Positions 1 to 5,393 of a stretch of DNA of 16,365 nucleotides are shown here, piece by piece. The stretch comes from Treponema sp. (GTDB lineage: Bacteria; Spirochaetota; Spirochaetia; Treponematales; Breznakiellaceae). The translations under genes and the position numbers were made by a program. The notes beneath the pieces are model-generated. The model made no database searches. It saw nothing but the letters and a program-made list of their open reading frames with translations, and was not told the origin of the DNA. Position 1 is the first letter of the stretch. Each line of letters starts with the position of its first letter. The stretch spans positions 1-16,365 of the forward strand of contig JAISWN010000171.1 of the NCBI GenBank assembly GCA_031271075.1, in the 5' to 3' direction.

Positions 1-641
1 AGCCGGATAAGCTCGTTGATAGAGAGCCGGGGTTTCCCGTTGTCCTGGTCGCTCCTGGGCTCCGGCTTGCCGTAAATATCCGGCATGGGGGGAAGGTTTT
101 TAGGCAGCGAAATAGGGGCGGGATGGTTGGGAACATAAGCCGCCGGGCCGGAACCCTCCCCGAAGCCCCGGGCAGCGGATTCGGCGCGGCCGTTTGATGT
201 TCCCCCGGAGAAAGACGAGGGCCGGGGAGAACGGGGCCGGGAATAGGCCGGGCCCTGCCAGGAGTTGTCGTTGGCCGGAGCCGGCTGGAGACTCTCCTCC
301 GCCTGCGGCGTATACCGGGGCGCCGGCTCCTGGGAGGGATGACCGGGGCTGTCGGCAAAACGGCTATCCGCGGAAATTCCCGCCGCCGCTTCGGCGCCGA
401 TCCTGCCGTCAGGACGAACCCGGCTTTCCCGGTAGGCTGAGGTTCTCCTTGGCCGGGCGCGGACCACTACCGCCTTACCGCCGGTTCCGTCACCATCTTC
501 ATCAATTTCTTCCGGGGGAGGGTCGGCCGCGTCGTTTCCCTTGCGGGTAAGCGGCTCGTCCTCCGAATCAAAATTCAATACCTCTTCGCCGGCTTCCTGT
601 ACCTGCAATTTAGGTTTTCTGCCTCTCCGTACAATTCCCAT
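1..641 (-). CDS. rho: Probable transcription termination factor Rho, N-terminal part (runs off the window)
   Basis: An uninterrupted minus-strand frame begins with ATG at 641, 15 bases after the cinA stop, and runs off the left edge (213 codons present). An AAGGAG lies about 11 bases upstream of the ATG. The visible part is almost entirely low complexity: a basic start (MGIVRRGRKPK), an acidic stretch around residues 17-55, an Arg-rich patch near 60-80, then a long Pro/Ser/Gly/Ala/Gln-rich segment that looks disordered. The last residues, PRLSINELIRL, resemble the opening of the helical Rho N-terminal domain. Rho is a hexameric RNA helicase that ends transcripts, and spirochaete and high-GC Rho proteins often carry long disordered insertions near the N-terminus. 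No ATPase motif is inside the window, so the name rests on this fragment and on remembered gene order in Treponema pallidum (HU, cutE/lnt, then rho nearby). The coding call is firm; the name is moderate. IF-2, which also has a disordered N-terminus, is the alternative. Confidence 0.6.
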   Translation of the reverse strand, partial: MGIVRRGRKPKLQVQEAGEEVLNFDSEDEPLTRKGNDAADPPPEEIDEDGDGTGGKAVVVRARPRRTSAYRESRVRPDGRIGAEAAAGISADSRFADSPGHPSQEPAPRYTPQAEESLQPAPANDNSWQGPAYSRPRSPRPSSFSGGTSNGRAESAARGFGEGSGPAAYVPNHPAPISLPKNLPPMPDIYGKPEPRSDQDNGKPRLSINELIR

Positions 642-656
642 TATGAAAATCGCTCC

Positions 657-1136
657 TTATAACCGTTTCAACAGGGCCTCAACAGCGGAGGCCGCCGCTC
701 TATTCCGTATATTGTTACGAGAATCCTTAAAATGAAAAACTTCCGCCAAAGTTTCCCCGCCCCGGAGCGCGGTGGCTATCCAGACGGTTCCCACCGGAAC
801 TGCCGTACCGTCACCGCCGGGGCCGGCAAGACCGGTAACCGCCACGGCAATACCGGCGCCGCTTTTTTCAAGAGCGGCCTCCGCCATGGAACAGGCGGTT
901 TCGCGGCTCACCGGGCCGTAAGCGCCGAGCTTCTCCCGATCCAGACCCAGCATCAGGGTTTTCGCGTCCGCCATGTAGCTTACAAAGGAACCCCAGAAGA
1001 CCTGGGAAGCTCCGGGGACACGGGCAATACGATCCGCCACCAGCCCGGCGGAACAGGATTCCGCCGCAGCTACCATAAGGGAAGCGGCCGCCAGCTTTTC
1101 CACCAGCAGCGCCGATCTTTCGTCAGGCCCTTCCAT
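657..1136 (-). CDS. CinA C-terminal domain / nicotinamide-nucleotide amidohydrolase (PncC-like)
   Basis: A 159-residue protein matching the stand-alone CinA C-terminal domain, which in characterised members deamidates NMN to nicotinate mononucleotide in pyridine nucleotide recycling. Family signatures are visible: AAESCSAGLVADRI near residues 24-37, equivalent to the usual TAESCTGG motif; GSFVSYMADAKTLMLGL near 49-65, with the conserved Ser-Tyr and Lys; VSRETACSMAEAA; and AVTGLAGPGGDG near 98-109, the glycine-rich family signature. The length matches the single-domain form, and the N-terminal MoaB-like domain of full CinA is absent. The ATG lies 9 bases after the bactofilin stop with no strong Shine-Dalgarno, so translational coupling is likely. 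The probable rho follows after 15 bases. In other bacteria cinA is linked to competence and recA, but nothing here suggests that context. The family assignment is strong; the enzymatic role is inferred from the family. Confidence 0.9.
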   Translation of the reverse strand: MEGPDERSALLVEKLAAASLMVAAAESCSAGLVADRIARVPGASQVFWGSFVSYMADAKTLMLGLDREKLGAYGPVSRETACSMAEAALEKSGAGIAVAVTGLAGPGGDGTAVPVGTVWIATALRGGETLAEVFHFKDSRNNIRNRAAASAVEALLKRL

Positions 1137-1145
1137 ATTGCCGGT

Positions 1146-1571
1146 TTAGCCGCCGATCCTTTGCAGTTCCGCTTTAATCTCTTCTGTAGGCCGGGAGAAT
1201 ATCTCCACATCCTTATCCGCGCCGATCATGCTGCATTGACCGTCGAACAGTACCCCGTCGGCAATACGGAGCCTCGCCGCGGTAATATCCCCGCGCACGT
1301 CCGCGCCCTGGAGCATATCCACCTTATCAATCGCGTGAATAGCTCCAATCACGGTTCCGGACACGGTGAGAGCGGTTACGGAAATATGATCCGCCTCTAC
1401 AAGCGCCCCCTTGTCCACAATTAAGGCGCCTGTAGCCTCAATGGTTCCTTTGAATTTACCCCGAATCCGCAGTGTTTCCCTGAACCGGAGAAACCCGTTA
1501 AAGCTGGTGCTTTCGCCCAGCACCACTTCTCTGAGACTATCCTTCTTCCTGCTCCCGGTTTTTGTTACCAA
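1146..1571 (-). CDS. Bactofilin family cytoskeletal protein
   Basis: A 141-residue protein with the bactofilin (DUF583) beta-helix. After a short polar tail (residues 1-18) comes STSFNGFLRFRETLRIRGKF, then repeating short beta turns containing G-x-I/V patterns (GTIEATGALIVDKGA, ADHISVTALTVSG, GAIHAIDKVDMLQGADVRGDITAARLRIADGV), and a charged C-terminal tail. Bactofilins self-assemble without nucleotide into filaments at the membrane and organise cell shape, wall enzymes or DNA positioning. In spirochaetes and other curved or helical cells they are linked to cell morphology. The best start is TTG at 1571, three bases after the response-regulator stop, with AGGA about 7 bases upstream. No transmembrane segment or signal peptide is seen. 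The tight junction with the response regulator suggests co-translation and perhaps a shared process, but that is inference. Confidence 0.9.
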   Translation of the reverse strand: MVTKTGSRKKDSLREVVLGESTSFNGFLRFRETLRIRGKFKGTIEATGALIVDKGALVEADHISVTALTVSGTVIGAIHAIDKVDMLQGADVRGDITAARLRIADGVLFDGQCSMIGADKDVEIFSRPTEEIKAELQRIGG

Positions 1572-1574
1572 CTC

Positions 1575-2258
1575 TTATTCCTGCTGTGTATAACTACGGT
1601 ACTGGTTTTCCAGTTCCGCCAGAGTTATCTCGTTTTTCTTTAGATCTTCCCATTCCCGGGAGAACCTTTCGATCCGGGCGTCAAACTCCGCGATATGCCT
1701 GCGGAGGGAACCGGTCTTTTCCCTGAGCGCATCAGGGTTTGGCTGATTTGGGCACCCGGAAAGAACGGAGTCCAGTTCGTCTATACCCTTGATAAAACCG
1801 GATAAAACGGTTTTGACTTCCTCTTTAAGCGTATCCGCCAGACCAAGCCGGGATTCTCGAAGGGCAATCTGGGCAAATATTTCCCGGTTCCGCAGTACCA
1901 CCCGTATCCGCGCAAGGACTTCCGAAAAATTGAAGGGCTTGGTGATGTAATCCTCCACCCCCAGCTCATAGCCTTCAAGTTTATCCTTCACATCATCCAG
2001 GGCGGAAAACATGACAATGGGAATGTCCCGGTGTTTGGGGTCGTTTTTAAGGGTCTTGGTTACTTCCCAGCCGGACATCCGGGGCATGATATTATCCAGC
2101 AAAATCAGATCCGGGTAAAAATGTTTGACCTTATCGAGGGCTTCAAGCCCGTCATTGGCCTTTTCGACAACAAAACCCAGCTTGGAAAGCATTACTTCAA
2201 AGAACTCAAGATTGAGTTGTTCGTCATCCACAATGAGTATCTTTTTCCGGGTGTTCAT
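1575..2258 (-). CDS. Response regulator with receiver domain and helical, non-DNA-binding C-terminus
   Basis: A 227-residue protein. Residues 5-122 form a CheY-like receiver domain: acidic pair D11/D12 in ILIVDDE, phospho-acceptor D55 in LILLDNIMPRMSG, switch residue S85 in MFSALDD (Ser where Thr is common) and K107 in ITKPF. Residues 125-227 are predicted helical and charged (ESRLGLADTLKEEVKTVL and onwards), with no helix-turn-helix, GGDEF, EAL or HD motif that I can recognise. The output is therefore probably protein-protein or coiled-coil based. The ATG has AAGGAG five bases upstream. No histidine kinase is adjacent, so the partner kinase is unknown. It sits 40 bases after lnt and 3 bases before the bactofilin gene. 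Receiver domain certain; output function unknown. Confidence 0.9.
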   Translation of the reverse strand: MNTRKKILIVDDEQLNLEFFEVMLSKLGFVVEKANDGLEALDKVKHFYPDLILLDNIMPRMSGWEVTKTLKNDPKHRDIPIVMFSALDDVKDKLEGYELGVEDYITKPFNFSEVLARIRVVLRNREIFAQIALRESRLGLADTLKEEVKTVLSGFIKGIDELDSVLSGCPNQPNPDALREKTGSLRRHIAEFDARIERFSREWEDLKKNEITLAELENQYRSYTQQE

Positions 2259-2298
2259 TTACTCCTTCCTCGTTACCACCAGAAACCCATTCCCAGCT

Positions 2299-3963
2299 TT
2301 ATCCTTTTGATCCGGCCGAAATTGTTCGTCTGCAGATAAATCTGTTTTTTATTAATATAATTATACGCAAAGCGCCGATAAAAATCAACAGGGTAAAGGC
2401 GGCAGCGACAAAGATCAGGGCAAGCCAGTCGCCCCAGCGGGTATAAAGGGAATCGTAAGCAACCACCGGAGTCTCGGCGGTAAGCCAGGCTTCCGTAAAG
2501 GGAGGCGCCAGGGCAAGCACCTTCCCGTTGGGATCTATGGAGCAGGTCTGCCCCGAGGCGGTGGAGCGGACCATGGAACGCCGGTTTTCTACGGCCCGGA
2601 AAACCGCCAGAGACAGGTGCTGGTTCTGGGCGGGAAGACTCCGGGACCAGGCGTCGTTGGAAAGGTTGACGATGACTTCCGCCCCGGCCCGCACAAACTC
2701 CCTGCTCAGATAGCCGAAGGTATCCTCAAAGCAGATGGGAGTGGAAAATTTGATTCCCCCGGCGGAAAAAACCGTATACTCGGTCCCTTTCTTCCAGAAA
2801 TGGGTATCGGCGTTTTTCAGGGCGTTGTAGATCCAGGGAAACTGTTTTTCGTAGGGAAAATTTTCGGTGAAAGGCACCAGGTGGACTTTGCGGTAAGCCT
2901 GGGTATTTACCCCCTTCTCGAAGAGCATAACCGCGTTGTAATCCACCTCTTCCCAGCCTCCCCTGCCGTTCCCCTCCCGGCGGGCGTCGTCATTCCCGAT
3001 GACAAAGGGGATCTCCTGCCGGGAAAGGTACTCCAAAAGATCCCTCACAATTTCCCAGGATTCCTGATCGCTGCGGTAATTGGTGTGCCAGTAGATCCGG
3101 GGAACGAAGGCCGTTTCGGACCATACCACCAAATCCGGCTTGGGATCGGCCGCCAGGGCCTCATCGGAAAGGCGGCGCAAGACCCGGTAATTCTGCCAGT
3201 AGGCGGGCATATCCCCCCGCCAGGGATCCGTGTTGTGCTGGATAAGGGCGATCCGCGCCCGGGGAGCGCCGCTATAATCAATGGGGGAAACAAGGCCGTA
3301 AACCAGGGCGGCAGAGAGGCAGCCGAACCAGAGCAGGGCGCTCAGGTACTCCCGGCGGAAGAATCCTCCCAGGGCCCGGCCCATTGCCTTTGGGCCATCA
3401 GGGGCTTTCCAATCCCCCAGGGCCCTGCCAAGCCATGCGGAGGGGAAAACCACCAGGGCCGATACCCCCCAAACCCCGAAGATACTGGCAATCTGGATAA
3501 GCGGGAGTACCGTCCACTGGGTATAACCCGAAATCCCGTAGGGGTAACCGAGGAAACCCCGGGTACGGAGGTACTCGTAGGCGAGCCACATACACCACTG
3601 GAGAAGATACCCCTTCCGGGGCAGGAGGATATCCGCCGTCTTAAGAAGGGGAAAGAGAAGCCCCAGGTAGACCAGGTAGATGGAATTGACAATCAGCCCC
3701 GCCAGGGGGTGGAAGAGGCTAAGCCAATAGTTGAAGAGGCTGTAAGCGGCAAAACCGTAGAGGGCGCCCCAGAAAAAAGAAGAAACCAGGCTTATACGCC
3801 GGATAAGGATAAAAACCGGGACAAAGGCTGCCCAGCCAAGCAGGGGGATACCTTTCTCGATCAGCGGATTGGGGAAGGAAAGGGCAAACAGCGCCGCTCC
3901 CAGGATCTCCAGGCCAAGGTTGGCAAGGACGGCTCCCCAAAACCGGCTTTTATCGCCCTTCAT
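2299..3963 (-). CDS. lnt: Apolipoprotein N-acyltransferase
   Basis: An inner-membrane enzyme that adds the third acyl chain to the N-terminal cysteine of lipoproteins. From the ATG at 3963 it is 554 residues. There are several hydrophobic segments over about residues 10-225, then a nitrilase-like catalytic domain, and a final membrane segment near 513-542 (WLALIFVAAAFTLLIF). The catalytic triad is complete: Glu283 in VVWSETAFVPR, Lys359 in YRKVHLVPFTENFP and Cys411 in STPICFEDTFG. The 3963 ATG overlaps the HU stop as ATGA and has AGAGG just upstream. An in-frame start at 4035 was rejected because it would lie deep inside the HU gene and adds a polar N-terminus. The E-K-C triad and YRKVHLVPF are diagnostic. 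Presence of Lnt predicts triacylated lipoproteins, fitting a diderm spirochaete. Confidence 0.95.
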   Translation of the reverse strand: MKGDKSRFWGAVLANLGLEILGAALFALSFPNPLIEKGIPLLGWAAFVPVFILIRRISLVSSFFWGALYGFAAYSLFNYWLSLFHPLAGLIVNSIYLVYLGLLFPLLKTADILLPRKGYLLQWCMWLAYEYLRTRGFLGYPYGISGYTQWTVLPLIQIASIFGVWGVSALVVFPSAWLGRALGDWKAPDGPKAMGRALGGFFRREYLSALLWFGCLSAALVYGLVSPIDYSGAPRARIALIQHNTDPWRGDMPAYWQNYRVLRRLSDEALAADPKPDLVVWSETAFVPRIYWHTNYRSDQESWEIVRDLLEYLSRQEIPFVIGNDDARREGNGRGGWEEVDYNAVMLFEKGVNTQAYRKVHLVPFTENFPYEKQFPWIYNALKNADTHFWKKGTEYTVFSAGGIKFSTPICFEDTFGYLSREFVRAGAEVIVNLSNDAWSRSLPAQNQHLSLAVFRAVENRRSMVRSTASGQTCSIDPNGKVLALAPPFTEAWLTAETPVVAYDSLYTRWGDWLALIFVAAAFTLLIFIGALRIIILIKNRFICRRTISAGSKG

Positions 3964-4319
3964 TTTTCCTCTTGTACATTCTCCGCTGGTACATTTCCCT
4001 CTTGCACCTCGTCCTGGGGAAAACCCAAATTCCACACATCCTGCTTTAGTTCCCTGCCGGGCCTGAAGATAACGGTTCCATGGGATACCGCCGAAACGGT
4101 CTCTCCTGTCCGGGGATTCCTTGCCCTTTGCCGGCCTTTACGGATTTTAATTTCAAAGGTGCCAAAACCCCTCAGTTCGATTGCCTTGTTTTCCACCAGG
4201 GCGTCTTTCAACTCGCCAATGAAGCTGTCAATAACGGTTCTGATCTCCCTGCGGCTCATCCCGGTCTTCTCACACAGAGAATCAACAATTTCTATTTTTG
4301 TATGCTTTTCCACCGCCAA
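3960..4319 (-). CDS. HU/IHF-family DNA-binding protein with acidic C-terminal tail
   Basis: A histone-like DNA-bending protein of 119 residues. Residues 5-90 are the HU/IHF fold: TKIEIVDSLCEKTGMSRREI (N-terminal helices), the IELRGFGTFEIKIRK beta core, and the DNA-gripping arm GRQRARNPRTGETV, with the intercalating proline in RNPRTG at 67-72. After GRELKQDV about 28 extra residues follow (rich in Glu, Gln, Asn), making it longer than the usual ~90-100. The start is TTG at 4319, or GTG at 4313; neither has a clear Shine-Dalgarno. The upstream side is unusual: a 290-bp transposable element ends 12 bases before the TTG. The stop overlaps the lnt start (ATGA). I recall an HU-type gene next to cutE/lnt in T. 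pallidum. HU versus IHF subtype cannot be decided by eye. Confidence 0.93.
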   Translation of the reverse strand: MAVEKHTKIEIVDSLCEKTGMSRREIRTVIDSFIGELKDALVENKAIELRGFGTFEIKIRKGRQRARNPRTGETVSAVSHGTVIFRPGRELKQDVWNLGFPQDEVQEGNVPAENVQEEK

Positions 4320-4417
4320 AGTATCCGCAGGCTAACTATTCAGCCGCTATATACCAATAACGGCCTAGCGGGGGCAGCTCGAAATAAAACCCTGGTCTTT
4401 TTCGAGCGGAGGGGGTG

Positions 4418-4450
4418 TAAGCGGACTTGCGGAGCAAGTCCGACCCCTCG
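4418..4450. repeat. 33-bp hairpin repeat, copy 1 (inside the mobile element)
   Basis: This copy is identical to the one at 4501-4533 except for one base (G at 4431, A at 4514). It contains a perfect 9-bp stem, CGGACTTGC with GCAAGTCCG, around a 3-base loop at 4422-4442. The single difference lies in the loop, so the stem is preserved in both copies. Confidence 0.9.
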
Positions 4451-4500
4451 TTCAATCAACAAGCTCGCCCTGAAGTCGAACCTGCGGTTAGGCGGGGTAT

Positions 4501-4533
4501 TAAGCGGACTTGCAGAGCAAGTCCGACCCCTCG
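4501..4533. repeat. 33-bp hairpin repeat, copy 2 (inside the mobile element)
   Basis: Second copy of the repeat at 4418-4450, with a perfect 9-bp stem at 4505-4525 and loop AGA instead of GGA. Both copies are followed by ACCCCTCG, so the unit is larger than the hairpin alone. Confidence 0.9.
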
Positions 4534-4553
4534 GCACGAATAAAAAGCCCCGT

Positions 4554-4578
4554 AAAACCCCGCAAAAGCGGGGTTTTT
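4554..4578. terminator. Bidirectional intrinsic terminator-like hairpin inside the mobile element
   Basis: A perfect 10-bp stem (AAAACCCCGC with GCGGGGTTTT, loop AAAA) is GC-rich at its core, with a T tract on the 3' side of either strand: five T on the plus strand, four on the minus. It lies about 78 bases downstream of the rpsT stop and upstream of HU, so it probably ends the rpsT transcript. Because it belongs to the inserted element, this termination was probably gained with the insertion. Confidence 0.75.
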
Positions 4579-4655
4579 CTGGAAGGGCAACAGTTTTACC
4601 ACTACCCCACTGAATAGTTACTCCGCAGGAAGACAAATTCATATAAAAAAACTGT

Positions 4656-4931
4656 TTATTGGACTGCCTTGAGAGAGTTGAAAAAACGCTGCATCCGGGA
4701 TTTTTTACGGGCCGCCGTATTTTTCTTTATAATCCCCTTCTGCGCCGCCGTATCGATCTTCTTGATCATGTCTTTAAGCGCCAGACCGGCCTCATCAACT
4801 TCTTTTTTCCGGGCCAGAACCAAAAATTTCTTGGCGCTGGTTCTTACCGCGCTTTTTACCGCCTTGTTCCGAATCCGGCGTTCCTCGCTTTGCCGGTGAC
4901 GCTTTTCAGCGGAACTTCTTTTTGTTGCCAA
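4656..4931 (-). CDS. rpsT: 30S ribosomal protein S20
   Basis: A 91-residue, very basic, all-helical protein matching S20, which binds 16S rRNA early in small-subunit assembly. Recognisable family segments are KRSSAEKRHRQSEERRIRNK, AVRTSAKKFLVLARKKEVDEA, and the C-terminal KKIDTAAQKGIIKKNTAARKK followed by SRMQRFFNSL. The length is typical (85-95). The start is TTG at 4931, supported by GGAGG six bases upstream; no ATG or GTG fits better. S20 in several bacteria starts from a weak codon as part of autoregulation, so the TTG may be functional, though that is inference here. It follows the zinc-ribbon gene after 154 bases and probably shares its promoter. Confidence 0.97.
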   Translation of the reverse strand: MATKRSSAEKRHRQSEERRIRNKAVKSAVRTSAKKFLVLARKKEVDEAGLALKDMIKKIDTAAQKGIIKKNTAARKKSRMQRFFNSLKAVQ

Positions 4932-5036
4932 AGAAACCCTCCACTACCTAAAAAATTTTAGAGACTTGAGCCGGTTCCGAAACCTCGTTCGATCCAAAAA
5001 CTCCGTCTCCGGTGAAAACGGCTTTATTTCTAAGTG

Positions 5037-5084
5037 GTTGTTGGCGAACCTTCGGTTCGACAGAAACTGAAGTTTCTAAACAAC
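5037..5084 (-). other. Predicted three-way-junction RNA structure after the zinc-ribbon gene
   Basis: Three nested perfect inverted repeats fit together. The outer stem is GTTGTT at 5037-5042 with AACAAC at 5079-5084. Inside it lie a hairpin with CGAACC/GGTTCG at 5045-5059 and one with AGAAAC/GTTTCT at 5062-5077. It begins one base after the zinc-ribbon stop on the transcribed strand and lacks a T tract, so it is not a standard terminator. It could protect or process the mRNA, or be a dispersed repeat. Function unknown. Confidence 0.5.
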
Positions 5085-5085
5085 T

Positions 5086-5259
5086 CTATTTAAAATCCGA
5101 AGGACGCCGTTCCAGCCGTTTGCATTTTTCACATTCGGCTACGTTTTTAACTTTTCCGTTTTCAAACAGGGTCTTCATCTTGATTTCGCCACCGCAGGAA
5201 GAACAGAAAAATTTCTGGGTGGAACTTGATGTACGGGCGTTTTTGCTGGCCTGGGCCAT
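5086..5259 (-). CDS. Small zinc-ribbon protein (57 residues)
   Basis: A short gene read directly from the minus strand: ATG at 5259, TAG ending at 5086. Strong AAGGAG lies about 8 bases upstream, and a good promoter is about 50 bases further up. The protein starts MAQASKNARTSSSTQKF and carries two cysteine pairs, CSSC at residues 19-22 and CEKC at 43-46, separated by about 20 residues. This is the spacing of a small zinc ribbon. The C-terminus is basic (KRLERRPSDFK). I do not recognise a named family; position just upstream of rpsT suggests a translation-related or RNA-binding role, but that is inference. The ribosome binding site, promoter and Cys pairs together make it a convincing gene. 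Confidence 0.85.
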   Translation of the reverse strand: MAQASKNARTSSSTQKFFCSSCGGEIKMKTLFENGKVKNVAECEKCKRLERRPSDFK

Positions 5260-5310
5260 AAGTCTTCTCCTTGAAATTTCGGGCTTAAAAACCCGGAACA
5301 GTATTTCAGA

Positions 5311-5340
5311 AACATACTACAAATCAGCCCGGACTGTCAA
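5311..5340 (-). promoter_or_regulatory. Sigma-70-type promoter for the zinc-ribbon / rpsT unit
   Basis: Minus strand: a perfect TTGACA (5335-5340), an 18-base spacer, then TATGTT (5311-5316, four of six consensus). Transcription would begin near 5305, giving a leader of about 45 bases that contains a small hairpin (CGGG/CCCG near 5280-5297) before the Shine-Dalgarno. Confidence 0.7.
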
Positions 5341-5371
5341 CGCCGCGCCGCGCCGGGACAATTTTTTGGAA

Positions 5372-5392
5372 AGCCGTCCCGCAAAACCGGCT
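5372..5392 (-). terminator. Possible weak terminator after the TPR-like gene
   Basis: Just after the stop of the upstream gene, AGCCG and CGGCT pair across an 11-base loop and are followed by only three T residues. It is positioned to separate this unit from the promoter at 5311-5340, but the stem is short and the T tract poor. Confidence 0.3.
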
Positions 5393-5393
5393 G

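Larger units (their letters stand above)
4324..4629. mobile_element. Miniature inverted-repeat transposable element with 8-bp target duplication, IS66-like ends
   Basis: The element itself spans 4332-4621 (290 bp). Its left end reads CTAACTATTCAG and its right end, read inward on the minus strand, GTAACTATTCAG: 12-bp inverted repeats with only the outermost base differing. It is flanked by a perfect 8-bp direct repeat, TCCGCAGG, at 4324-4331 and 4622-4629, as expected for a target-site duplication. No transposase is encoded; the one open frame inside (about 100 codons) runs through the right end and has no family features. IS66-family elements make 8-bp duplications and have ends starting GTAA, so an IS66-type transposase acting in trans is the best guess. 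Inside are two 33-bp near-identical hairpin repeats and a strong terminator-like hairpin. The identical duplications suggest a fairly recent insertion. Confidence 0.85.

Noticed and set aside
3964..4035. An upstream in-frame start for lnt
   Set aside because: It would lie inside HU and add a polar stretch; the ATG at 3963 overlaps the HU stop and has a Shine-Dalgarno.
2617..4335. A 572-codon open frame on the plus strand opposite lnt and HU
   Set aside because: Antisense to two secure genes; the product is Gly/Pro/Lys-rich with no domain, and it has no start signal.
4340..4642. A 100-codon minus-strand open frame in the rpsT-HU gap
   Set aside because: It lies almost wholly inside the mobile element and reads through its repeats and terminator stem; no ribosome site and no protein-like features.
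4985..5012. A tRNA-like T-arm (GTTCGATCC) upstream of rpsT
   Set aside because: No acceptor stem, anticodon arm or D arm can be built around it on either strand.
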